A stretch of DNA of 64,000 nucleotides from Halomonas sp. HL-93. GTDB taxonomy: Bacteria > Pseudomonadota > Gammaproteobacteria > Pseudomonadales > Halomonadaceae. A program made the translations under genes and the position numbers. Numbering within the stretch: position 1 is the first letter of the stretch; the number at the start of each line of letters is the position of its first letter. The stretch spans positions 2,542,001 to 2,606,000 of the forward strand of contig NZ_LT593974.1 in NCBI RefSeq assembly GCF_900086985.1, read 5' to 3'. The notes beneath the pieces were generated by a model. The model was not told the DNA's origin and searched no databases. It worked only from the letters and a program-made list of their open reading frames with translations. This document shows, one piece after another, positions 35,538 to 43,742 of the stretch.

Positions 35538-35682
35538 TAGGCTTTGTCTGAAAAGTCGGCGAGCGAAGGCCAGACAAGGCAAAAATTGGCGAAAAGACGG
35601 AGTTTACGTGGTGTAAATGAGTACTTTGAGCCGATTTTTAACGCCGTATGGTCGAGCGCAGCCAGTTTTCAGACAGGGCCTA
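35538..35682 (+). repeat. MITE-like repeat, copy 2 (downstream of porin)
   Basis: A 145-base element with ends TAGGCTTTGTCTGAAAA and (other strand) TAGGCCCTGTCTGAAAA. CTAG is present at both outer edges, so a TA or CTAG target duplication is possible. The body is an imperfect palindrome centred near 35610, where GTTTAC and GTAAAT flank a 5-base loop. It matches copy 1 (9549-9693, opposite orientation) along its whole length. No open frame of its own. Confidence 0.85.
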
Positions 35683-36171
35683 GACCCTTAAATAATATGT
35701 CGCCTATCTACCTATACATAGTATTAGCCTGACTCCAGGCGCTTACTGATTGCAAAGTTAACTACTCTGGCACTTGCGCGTGCTCTTTGCATGACAACTC
35801 CCTTCATTAAGCAGGCCCCTTCTGGACAATAACCTCCCTCATAGCTGACAAGCTTGGACTATCAACGTGTAAGCCACTGACTTGGCCTGACGCAAAGTAA
35901 ATACCTCATCCTGGCGAGCAATGCACACCGCAGAGGAAACCGTATCAGGCGCAGTAGAAGCGGGCTTATAACGTCACTTACCACATCAGATTCAAAACTT
36001 GATGTTGCTAGCTGTCCTTTCCAAGCAATATTGATTCATTGCCAGCAATAAATTCGCGCTGCTGGTGCAACCCCGGCCCTAACAAACACAGAGCGACTTT
36101 CGCTAGGTTGTCGAAAATCGCGTACCGATTTCCTCACGAACCCTTTACTAGAACCGCTGTAATACCCATAC

Positions 36172-36198
36172 AAAAAAGCCGGCCCCTAAGGGCCGGCT
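36172..36198 (-). terminator. Rho-independent terminator of the general porin gene
   Basis: On the minus strand a 9-base-pair perfect GC-rich stem (AGCCGGCCC / GGGCCGGCT, loop of 4) is followed by six T. It lies about 50 bases after the stop of the porin at 36251-37417. Confidence 0.92.
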
Positions 36199-36250
36199 CT
36201 GTCGTCGTTTCCGACGTATCTAGCTAATCAACTGCTTAAGACGAAGCGTC

Positions 36251-37417
36251 TTAGAAGTCGTAACGTACACCGACGGTGTATTGAACATCGTCGTCAAGGC
36301 TACGGAAGTTTTCAGACAGAGAGTCATCGCTGCTGGTAGAGCTATCTTCCTGGTAAGCTTCGGCGAAGACATACATCGGCTCGCTGAAGCGATAGTTAGC
36401 GCCCAACACCCAACGGTTTTGATCGTCGACGCGATTATCGATCATTTCAACGTGGTAGTAGTCGCCGTAGATCTCGCCCATGCCGTAGTCATAAGTAGCA
36501 CCAACACCAACTAGGTTGTCGATCTCGTAGGAAGGTTCAAGAACACCAGCATCAGTAGTAGTCTCGTCTACGATTTCATCCTGAGAAGCTGTGATATCAC
36601 CAGCTTCTTGATAACTGATACGCGCGCTGAAGTTGTCGGTAAAGCCGTACTGAGCTACCACGCCCCATAGGTCTTCGGAGAACTGTTTAGCGCCTTCACC
36701 GTCGTAGCTAGCGGTGTCGTTTTCACCTTCCTGCTTGGCTTGGTTGTAAGCAGCACCCAGGTAGAGGTCTTCCCACTCGTAGCTAACACCAGCGTGCCAG
36801 GAGGTGGTAGAGCCAGTATCGTCTCCAGCAGAAACATTTTCGCTGTTACCAGACAGGTGCTTGACTGCAACCTTAGTCTGGAAGCCTTCCATTACCGGAG
36901 AAGAGTACTGGATAGAGTCGCCGTGGGCAGCAACGTTACCAAAGTCAATGTTGGTAGCGCCGTCGCTTTCTGGCACGTCCTGAATGACGGTAACGTTCTG
37001 GTACATGATGGAGTCGAAGTTACCGACCTGCACCGCACCCCAAGAATCGCTCTTAACACCGACGTAGGTGTTACGGATGGTGTCAAAGCCGCCGAAATCT
37101 ACATCTCCAGAGTCATCGTCTTGGGCGTTTCCGTTACGGGCATCAGCCTTGCCACGGAATTCCATGCGGGCGAAAGTGCTCAGGTCGCTGGTGACTTCGT
37201 GGTTAGCGATAAAGCCAAAACGCGAACCCAGGTCAACGAATTCAGAGCCGTCGGACTTTGTACCCGCTTCACCTTCCGGGCCACCAGTCTGTACAGCGTA
37301 AGCCAGACGACCGTAGAGGTCGAGGCTGGTGCCGTCTTGGTCGTAAACGGTTGCGGCCTGGGCGCCAGAGGCGGCCATGGTACCAGCGATAGCAGTCGCT
37401 AAAAGTGTCTTTTTCAT
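36251..37417 (-). CDS. Gram-negative general porin (OmpC/PorB type)
   Basis: 388 residues. A signal peptide (MKKTLLATAIAGTMAASGAQA) is followed by a 16-strand-like barrel: SLDLYGRLAYAVQTGG, LGSRFGFIANHEVTSDL, RNTYVGVKSDSWGAVQVGNFDS. The chain ends in the Phe required for barrel assembly (VGVRYDF). The loop regions are rich in Asp and Glu. It probably forms a trimeric diffusion pore. Unlike the DcaP-like porin 0.9 kb away, it belongs to the classical porin family. Own terminator downstream; a long leader of about 260 bases separates it from the ProQ-like gene. Confidence 0.93.
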   Translation of the reverse strand: MKKTLLATAIAGTMAASGAQAATVYDQDGTSLDLYGRLAYAVQTGGPEGEAGTKSDGSEFVDLGSRFGFIANHEVTSDLSTFARMEFRGKADARNGNAQDDDSGDVDFGGFDTIRNTYVGVKSDSWGAVQVGNFDSIMYQNVTVIQDVPESDGATNIDFGNVAAHGDSIQYSSPVMEGFQTKVAVKHLSGNSENVSAGDDTGSTTSWHAGVSYEWEDLYLGAAYNQAKQEGENDTASYDGEGAKQFSEDLWGVVAQYGFTDNFSARISYQEAGDITASQDEIVDETTTDAGVLEPSYEIDNLVGVGATYDYGMGEIYGDYYHVEMIDNRVDDQNRWVLGANYRFSEPMYVFAEAYQEDSSTSSDDSLSENFRSLDDDVQYTVGVRYDF

Positions 37418-37680
37418 GGTGTAGGTTCCTTAACTAGCTTACTGTTTCGATCGTTTCTGTTCGACCTTAGGTCGACAGTCGGCTTCGTGGGTACGCTCTT
37501 TTTTCATTTACCAAGTATTTAAAACCCGGATAATGCGGCACATCCTCACAAAGACCTTGTTATATTCCAATGCTCGCAAGGCAAACTCTATACTGGGACT
37601 GTGAGGAACGCAATAGAAAAAAACACTGTTTTTTTATTATTCGCGTTTTTTTTGCGGAACAAAGCCATTCTGAGCAGGTC

Positions 37681-38454
37681 TTATCGGCTCTGAAATTTCT
37701 TCTGCAGGCCCAACAACTTATCTTCCAGGCTAAGTTGTTTTTGGGGCGCATCAGCGCCAGATGGCGTTTTTTCTGCTTTTTTCTGCGGGTTTGTCGGCGC
37801 TTTTTTTGTGGGTTTAGGCGTTTTGGCGTGAGGTTTAGCGCCCTTAGACGCTTGAGGACGCTCATTGGGAGACGCGGACGCCTGCTGGGCACGTTTTTCT
37901 GTTGCATGACGCGCAGCTTCCGAATCTACAACCCCCGCTTCATTGCCATCCAAATCAATACGCACTGCCCCCTCGCGCACTGATTTTATATAACGCGGCA
38001 AATTGACGTAGTTTGCCAAAGCGCGGCGGATTAGCTTGCCTGACCACGGCTCGCGTTCGGCGAGGTCTTGGTGTATGCCGACTTTTAGCGGCTGAGTATG
38101 CCCCTTAAAGAACGCTTTAGGATAGCGCTGATACCACTGCGCCAGAAGCGCGTGGGGCGTAGGCGGCTCGGGGCTGGATTCCTCGCTAGCGGACACATCA
38201 ACTGGCGGCGAGGATGTTGGTACAGACTCCGCTTTGTTTTGTGTAACGCTTTCTGTCACGTCTTCTGGCACGTCCACTTCCGCGGCGTCGGATGTTGAGG
38301 CGTGAAACTGAGCTAACTGTTGTTTTAACTCAGCATTTTCTGCGCGCAGCCGGGTTAGCTCAGCCTGAGTGAGTGCCCAACGCTGCTCAAGGTCGTCTAA
38401 TAACTGTCTGGGGCTTATTGACCCAGGGTTTACCGACTTAGTGCTAACCGACAT
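37681..38454 (-). CDS. ProQ/FinO-family RNA chaperone with N-terminal coiled coil
   Basis: 257 residues. A predicted coiled coil (about 16-50; LEQRWALTQAELTRLRAENA) and an acidic, Ser/Pro-rich linker (51-98) precede the ProQ/FinO domain (about 99-185; YPKAFFKGHTQPLKVGIHQDL, LIRRALANYVNLPRYIKSV). A Lys-rich disordered tail (186-240) leads to a short C-terminal helix. The FinO domain binds structured small RNAs and 3' ends. The coiled coil suggests dimerisation or a partner. It follows folA by 36 bases and may be read from the same transcript. Confidence 0.88.
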   Translation of the reverse strand: MSVSTKSVNPGSISPRQLLDDLEQRWALTQAELTRLRAENAELKQQLAQFHASTSDAAEVDVPEDVTESVTQNKAESVPTSSPPVDVSASEESSPEPPTPHALLAQWYQRYPKAFFKGHTQPLKVGIHQDLAEREPWSGKLIRRALANYVNLPRYIKSVREGAVRIDLDGNEAGVVDSEAARHATEKRAQQASASPNERPQASKGAKPHAKTPKPTKKAPTNPQKKAEKTPSGADAPQKQLSLEDKLLGLQKKFQSR

Positions 38455-38490
38455 CCAAGGCTTCTCCTTCGCGGGGCTTTATATACACAC

Positions 38491-39024
38491 CTAAGCCTGT
38501 GGGGCTACGCGTTCGTAAGTCACAAATGCATATTGAGGTTGCTGTTCATTAGGCTGACCGGCCACGCGCTGCGTTTCACGCCATTCGCTTGGGTCTAACG
38601 AAGGAAAGTACGCATCACCTTGCACCTCAATGTCAACTTCCGTCACGTAAAGCCTCGACGCATAGGGCATGGCTTGGCGATAAATCTCACCGCCACCCAT
38701 GACCATAATTTCTTCAGCCGCTTCAATCGTTGCCTGCTGGTCTGCCAGGGCAAGGGCGGCAGGAAGATCGTGGCAGACCCGAATACCCTCATGAGTAAAC
38801 GCGTCTTGACGGCTAACCACAATATTTAACCGATTAGGCAACGGCTTGCCAATCGACGCAAAGGTTTTACGGCCCATTACCAGCGGCTTGGCCTGGGTCA
38901 TACGTTTAAAGAACTTTAAATCCTCAGGCAAATACCAGGGTAGCTGCCCTTCTACCCCTATGACACGGTTTTTAGCCATTGCCACGATCATGGCCACGGG
39001 TACCAGCGGCTCAAACTGACTCAT
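38491..39024 (-). CDS. folA: Dihydrofolate reductase
   Basis: 177 residues. Motifs [26 protein letters not shown] (start of fold with catalytic Glu/Asp region), [17 protein letters not shown] (NADPH site) and [13 protein letters not shown] are all present. It reduces dihydrofolate made by thymidylate synthase. It overlaps thyA by 4 bases (ATGA), coupling the two enzymes of the thymidylate cycle. Slightly longer than the E. coli protein through its C-terminal end. Confidence 0.96.
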   Translation of the reverse strand: MSQFEPLVPVAMIVAMAKNRVIGVEGQLPWYLPEDLKFFKRMTQAKPLVMGRKTFASIGKPLPNRLNIVVSRQDAFTHEGIRVCHDLPAALALADQQATIEAAEEIMVMGGGEIYRQAMPYASRLYVTEVDIEVQGDAYFPSLDPSEWRETQRVAGQPNEQQPQYAFVTYERVAPQA

Positions 39025-39875
39025 ACCGCCACCTCGGCTTTGATGTGGGGGTGTGGCTGATAATCCGCTATTTCAATGTCATCAAACTGGAAGTCAAAGA
39101 GATCATTAACCTTGGGATTCAGGTTTAAACGCGGTGGCGCTTTGGGCGCACGTTCAAGCTGCTGCTCCGCCTGTGCCAGGTGGTTACTGTAAAGATGCGC
39201 ATCGCCCAAGGTGTGCACAAACTCACCGGGCTTAAGCCCAGTGACCTGCGCCACCATACTCAATAACAAAGCGTAGCTTGCAATATTAAACGGCACACCC
39301 AGAAAAATGTCGGCACTGCGTTGGTAGAGCTGGCAAGAGAGCCGCCCGTTCGCTACGTAAAACTGAAACAGGCAGTGGCAAGGGGGAAGCTGCATATCAT
39401 CTACCTGAGCCGGGTTCCAGGCTGACACCACCAAGCGCCGCGATTGAGGTGACCTGCGAATCTGCTCAAGCACATTGGCGATCTGGTCAACGCTACCGCC
39501 TTTGGGATCGGGCCAGCTACGCCATTGATAGCCATATACGGGCCCCAGATCACCGTTCTCGTCTGCCCACTCGTCCCAAATACGCACGCCATTATCTTTC
39601 AGGTAGGCGATATTGGTATCGCCTTTTAAGAACCACAAAAGCTCGTGAATAATCGAACGTAAATGCAGCTTCTTAGTGGTTAGCAACGGAAATCCGCGCG
39701 ACAAATCGAAGCGCATTTGATGGCCGAACACCGAGCGAGTGCCCACCCCTGTGCGGTCATGGCGGTCAGTCCCCTGATCTAATACCAAGCGCATTAAATC
39801 CAAGTAGGGCTGTTCAAGCGCAGGTAAGGCGTTCGCATTGACGGAAGCGTTTGGCACGGGCGTAGTTACGGTCAC
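39021..39875 (-). CDS. thyA: Thymidylate synthase
   Basis: 284 residues. The catalytic Cys sits in [11 protein letters not shown], the dUMP-binding Arg-rich segment is [14 protein letters not shown], and [22 protein letters not shown] and [13 protein letters not shown] complete the family signature. It methylates dUMP with methylene-tetrahydrofolate. Order lgt-thyA-folA on the minus strand is a standard gammaproteobacterial arrangement. An extra N-terminal stretch of about 20 residues precedes the usual start ([12 protein letters not shown]); an internal start is possible but no better ATG is seen. Confidence 0.96.
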   Translation of the reverse strand: MTVTTPVPNASVNANALPALEQPYLDLMRLVLDQGTDRHDRTGVGTRSVFGHQMRFDLSRGFPLLTTKKLHLRSIIHELLWFLKGDTNIAYLKDNGVRIWDEWADENGDLGPVYGYQWRSWPDPKGGSVDQIANVLEQIRRSPQSRRLVVSAWNPAQVDDMQLPPCHCLFQFYVANGRLSCQLYQRSADIFLGVPFNIASYALLLSMVAQVTGLKPGEFVHTLGDAHLYSNHLAQAEQQLERAPKAPPRLNLNPKVNDLFDFQFDDIEIADYQPHPHIKAEVAV

Positions 39876-39964
39876 AGCATTTCCAAATTAAAGGGGCAAC
39901 ATAGCGATGTATTCTAGGTGGCCAGACTCAAGCGAGCAATGGCTGCCCGCCTGAGCAGGGGCAC

Positions 39965-40756
39965 TCAGATGAGTTTAGCGTCTACCGGCTGTTGACGAGA
40001 CCAGGCCATCATTATAGCGCCCAGCGCGATCATGGGTAGCGTCAGCACCATTCCCATGGTGACCCAACCAAAGGCGATAAAACCGATGTGGGCGTCGGGC
40101 ATGCGGAAAAACTCAACTAGGAAGCGGAACACGCCGTAGAAAAGCAAGAATAAACCTGAAACAAAGCCACGCGCTTTCGGTTTAGCCGATGCCCACCAAA
40201 GAATGCAGAACAGTACCAAGCCTTCTAATATGGCTTCGTAAAGGGCTGAGGGATGACGCGGTTCGGGGCCCATACCGGGAAACGGCATCCCCCAGGGCAG
40301 TGACGTAACTCGCCCGGGCAGTTCGTGGTTAATAAAATTACCGATACGGCCAGCGCCAAGTCCAATGGGTACCAGTGGGGCAATAAAGTCGGTTAACGTC
40401 AATATGGTTAATTGCTTACGCCTTGCAAAAAACCAGGCCGCGAGCAGCACCCCAATTAAGCCTCCATGGAAACTCATTCCTCCATCCCAGACTTTAAACA
40501 CCCATAGCGGGTCGGCTGCCCATTGGCCCAAGCCATAAAATAGTGCGTAACCCAAACGTCCGCCGGCAACGACCCCTATGGCGCAGTAAAACAGCAAATC
40601 ACCAATATCGTCTCGGCTTAGCCCAATCCGCGCTGCACGTCGACAGCCGAGCCACCAAGCGGCCACGAACCCCACCACGTACATAAGGCCATACCAATGG
40701 ATTTGTAGCGGGCCAATGGCGATCGCAACAGGGTCGATTGTGGGATAATTAATCAT
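39965..40756 (-). CDS. lgt: Prolipoprotein diacylglyceryl transferase
   Basis: 263 residues with seven membrane helices. The signature region [18 protein letters not shown], the [12 protein letters not shown]-terminal motif and the [12 protein letters not shown] motif identify Lgt. It transfers diacylglycerol from phosphatidylglycerol to lipobox cysteines, such as that of the AttH-like protein in this window. It lies upstream of thyA on the same strand. Confidence 0.96.
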   Translation of the reverse strand: MINYPTIDPVAIAIGPLQIHWYGLMYVVGFVAAWWLGCRRAARIGLSRDDIGDLLFYCAIGVVAGGRLGYALFYGLGQWAADPLWVFKVWDGGMSFHGGLIGVLLAAWFFARRKQLTILTLTDFIAPLVPIGLGAGRIGNFINHELPGRVTSLPWGMPFPGMGPEPRHPSALYEAILEGLVLFCILWWASAKPKARGFVSGLFLLFYGVFRFLVEFFRMPDAHIGFIAFGWVTMGMVLTLPMIALGAIMMAWSRQQPVDAKLI

Positions 40757-40824
40757 CTACGCTCTCTACTTAATGGGTCTGTTGATGTGTCTGGATGAGT
40801 TAATACAATTAGCTCGACAAACGT

Positions 40825-41628
40825 TTAGCTCAATAAAAACTTCAGCCCCACGACAGTGAGCAGGGCCGCAAATGCCCAGCGCAACACGTGACTGGGCAGG
40901 CGATGCGCTAGGCGGACGCCCACACGGGCAAAAGGAATACTCGTCATAACGATGGTAATAAACGCTGGCCACATCACATAACCGGTGGCCCAAGAAGGCA
41001 ACTGCGGATGTCCCCAGCCCATCCATATAAAAGTGGCGGCACCAAACAGCGCAATGGGTACGCCGCAGGCGGCTGATGTTGCCACTGCTTGGGTCAAGCT
41101 AGCCCCACAGCGCGACAGCCAGGGAACGGCAAGCGTGCCACCACCGATACCGAAGAGCGCCGACACCCCGCCAATCACACTCCCCGCCAGCACCATTGCA
41201 TAGGCTGGGGTGTTGACAGCCTGATTAGGCGTAGGCGTAAACCCTAGCGCCATTTTGACGGCCATCGACAGCACAAACAGGCCAAACAACATACCCAGCA
41301 GCGACCCTGTCAACTGCCCGGCTACCAGCACCCCCATAATAGCGCCGGCCATTAACCCCGGCAGCAAGGCGACAAACCAAGGGAAGTGAATGCTCCCCCG
41401 CCGCCAATGCCCCAACGCCGAGGATATGCCTGTTACCACGATTGTGGCCAACGAGGTACCAATCGCGAGGTGCATCACCACGTCAGGCGAAAGCCCTTGG
41501 AAAGTAAACACCGCGACCAGGGCGGGTACGATGATCAACCCACCCCCGACGCCGAACAGGCCTGCCATCGTTCCCGCCACGGCACCAAGCAGCCAATACC
41601 CGAGTAACGTAACCGCCAATGCACTCAT
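40825..41628 (-). CDS. TauE/SafE-family membrane permease
   Basis: 267 residues from the ATG at 41628, which overlaps the preceding stop (ATGA); the frame extends upstream into the neighbour gene. About eight hydrophobic helices with the family repeats GLFGVGGGLIIVPALV and ALFGIGGGTLAVPWL. TauE/SafE proteins are thought to export sulfite, sulfoacetate or other small organic acids. No sulfur-metabolism gene is nearby, so the substrate is open. Confidence 0.88.
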   Translation of the reverse strand: MSALAVTLLGYWLLGAVAGTMAGLFGVGGGLIIVPALVAVFTFQGLSPDVVMHLAIGTSLATIVVTGISSALGHWRRGSIHFPWFVALLPGLMAGAIMGVLVAGQLTGSLLGMLFGLFVLSMAVKMALGFTPTPNQAVNTPAYAMVLAGSVIGGVSALFGIGGGTLAVPWLSRCGASLTQAVATSAACGVPIALFGAATFIWMGWGHPQLPSWATGYVMWPAFITIVMTSIPFARVGVRLAHRLPSHVLRWAFAALLTVVGLKFLLS

Positions 41629-42791
41629 CGGGTAGGCGAAGCCCCATTGGCCTCTGGGAACCATGTGGTAATGATGCCCAGCAAGGTTTCCGGCTGATAA
41701 GGCTTGGTCAGTAGGTCGTCAAGGCCGGCGGACAAGCATTCTTGCTGCCCCATGTTGTCAGCATTAGCGGTTAGTGCGACAAGAACGCTCTTACGGCCTC
41801 CTTGAGCAGCTTCGACTTCGCGCCAACGGCGGGTGGTTTCCAGCCCATTGAGCGTCGGCATAAAAATATCCATAAAGACCAGGTCAAAAAAGCTTTGCTG
41901 CTGACGCTCGAGTGCCTGCTCTCCGCTGCTCACGCCCTCTACATATAAGCCGTGGTTTTCGAGCATCTGACGCGCCAGCATAAGGTTCACCGGACCATCA
42001 TCGACGACCAGTACCCGCAACGATGATGCCACAGGTGCTTGGTCAGAAGACTCGGCAGGGACGTCACGGTGCTGCACCAAGTTCATTAGCAATGCACGAA
42101 TATCGGCAATTCGCTCGCGCACCTCAAGCATATTGGCGCGACAATCTTCGCTAACCTGGGTATTTAATTGTTCGCTTAAACGGTCAAATAACGCATCGGT
42201 CTCACGCTGCAACAAGCCTAGATACTCCGACTTAAGACGCGACTCTTCTCGCGCGCGGTCACGCCCGGCGAGCAGATGCCTTACCTGTTGCTGTTGATGA
42301 TGCAGGTCATCAAGCAACGTCTTGGCATCATCGGTTTCATTGGCGACCGCCTCAGCTGACGAAGGCGCGGCTATCGACGCAGCAAGGCTCGATAGCACAC
42401 TATTAACGTCCGCAAGGCGCGCGATGGGGCGTTCGTCAGAGAGCTCATCCAGCGTAAGCGTTTGGCGAGGTGAGGTTATCGCCACCCGCTTAGTGAGTGT
42501 TTTGGTATGTTGCTCAAGCTCAACCAACTGCTGCATAAGGCGCTCTTCTTTATGCTTGGCACGCGACTTCACCAACATCAAAAACGCCGCTACATTCAAG
42601 CTGCTACCAATCAACAGCACCAGCATGAGCCACAGTGAAATGCTCCATGATGCGTAGCCGGGCGACACCCACCCGACCAACCAAACCACCAACGCGCAAA
42701 GCACCACTAAGGCGGCCTGCACCAGTAGCAATGGCCACAGCACTGGCCATATCAGGGTATTCCAGAAATGTTCCCGCTGGCTGTATTGCAT
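41625..42791 (-). CDS. Membrane-anchored receiver-domain protein without histidine kinase
   Basis: 388 residues from the ATG at 42791, preceded by AAGGAAGG; a TTG at 42851 is unsupported. Two membrane helices (about 11-42 and 50-75) are followed by a long helical, partly coiled-coil segment (76-250). A complete C-terminal receiver domain (258-380) has the acidic pair Asp264-Asp265, phosphoacceptor Asp308 (FMDIFMP) and Lys363 (LTKPYQ). No HisKA H-box, ATPase boxes or output domain are present. It resembles a BarA-like hybrid kinase that has lost its catalytic core. It overlaps the TauE gene. Confidence 0.85.
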   Translation of the reverse strand: MQYSQREHFWNTLIWPVLWPLLLVQAALVVLCALVVWLVGWVSPGYASWSISLWLMLVLLIGSSLNVAAFLMLVKSRAKHKEERLMQQLVELEQHTKTLTKRVAITSPRQTLTLDELSDERPIARLADVNSVLSSLAASIAAPSSAEAVANETDDAKTLLDDLHHQQQQVRHLLAGRDRAREESRLKSEYLGLLQRETDALFDRLSEQLNTQVSEDCRANMLEVRERIADIRALLMNLVQHRDVPAESSDQAPVASSLRVLVVDDGPVNLMLARQMLENHGLYVEGVSSGEQALERQQQSFFDLVFMDIFMPTLNGLETTRRWREVEAAQGGRKSVLVALTANADNMGQQECLSAGLDDLLTKPYQPETLLGIITTWFPEANGASPTR

Positions 42792-42965
42792 AAAATAGCG
42801 CCTTCCTTTCTGGCCAAGCGACACAAGCTGATGCGTATTCCTGATTAACAACGCATTTGTTTCGCAACTTGGGTTAGTGTAGGAAATGACAGGCTACAAG
42901 TGTACGTCGACACGCCCGGAGTGTCATGCCCGCGCTATATCAACCCAACCGGACGATGAACCCCC

Positions 42966-43733
42966 ATGTGTTTAATCGCTTTTCGATGGCAGCCACGCTC
43001 TGCCACTCCCTTGCAGCTAATTGGCAACCGCGATGAGTTCCATGCGAGACCCACTGCGACCCTAGCGCCCTGGCACGACAGGTCGTTAGTAGGAGGACGC
43101 GACCTGGAGGCGGGTGGAAGCTGGCTGGCGGCCAATCGCGAGGGCAGGATCGCAGCGCTTACCAATGTGCGCGACCCCGGGTTAATCCCGGCACCGGGGG
43201 CGCCCAGTCGCGGACATTTGGTAAGCCAGGCATTGGAATGCGACAACATAGCGGCGTGGCTAGGCAACCTTGCTGAGGGTGCAGCGGCACAGTACGCGGG
43301 CTTCAACTTGCTGGTCGCCACCCCTACCCAGCTTTGGTATTTGCATCGCGGCCGCGAGCAGCTTTCGCTAAACGAAGTCTCTCCTGGCGTTCACGGCTTG
43401 TCTAATGCTGTGCTTAACAGCCCGTGGCCGAAGCTGCTATCGGTCAGGGAGGCCCTTGAACAAGTTGACCCCAGGCACTTTCCGGGCAAGGCCCTAAACG
43501 CCTTCCAAGACCCTCGCACAGCGCCCATTTCAGCGCTACCGGACACCGGAGTAGGCGATGAGCTGGAACGCCAGCTATCGGCAGCGTTCATTGTGGGCGA
43601 GCGCTACGGCACCCGCGCCACCAGTTGGTTATCACTCACTGACAGTGGCGATGTGTCGATAACCGAGCAGCGCTTTGGGCCCTGGGGAGCTTTCGAAGGC
43701 GAGACGACACTGAGTGTCCAGTGCGAACAATAA
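42966..43733 (+). CDS. NRDE-family (TANGO2-like) protein
   Basis: 255 residues beginning MCLIAFRW and carrying the diagnostic NRDEFHARPT motif and GGSWLAANREGRIAALTNVRDP. The N-terminal Cys after Met suggests an Ntn-hydrolase-type fold, as predicted for the family. The biochemical role is unsettled; the eukaryotic member TANGO2 has been linked to heme and lipid handling. It stands alone on the plus strand between the receiver protein and ptsP, converging on the latter. Confidence 0.88.
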   Translation: MCLIAFRWQPRSATPLQLIGNRDEFHARPTATLAPWHDRSLVGGRDLEAGGSWLAANREGRIAALTNVRDPGLIPAPGAPSRGHLVSQALECDNIAAWLGNLAEGAAAQYAGFNLLVATPTQLWYLHRGREQLSLNEVSPGVHGLSNAVLNSPWPKLLSVREALEQVDPRHFPGKALNAFQDPRTAPISALPDTGVGDELERQLSAAFIVGERYGTRATSWLSLTDSGDVSITEQRFGPWGAFEGETTLSVQCEQ

Positions 43734-43742
43734 ATTAAGTGT

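Larger units (their letters stand above)
35375..36250. other. 876-base gap between convergent porin genes
   Basis: The gap holds the terminators of both porin genes (35446-35472 and 36172-36198), one copy of the MITE-like repeat (35538-35682) and about 480 bases of otherwise featureless sequence. A minus-strand frame of 44 codons with no start (35842-35973) could be the remnant of a decayed gene. No intact gene was recognised. Confidence 0.6.

Noticed and set aside
36740..37402. 220-codon open frame on the plus strand
   Set aside because: Antisense to the general porin gene, which has a signal peptide and terminal Phe on the minus strand.
37616..37640. A/T hairpin after the ProQ-like gene
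   Set aside because: The stem is almost only A-T pairs around a short CACTG/CAGTG core, so it is too weak to report as a terminator.
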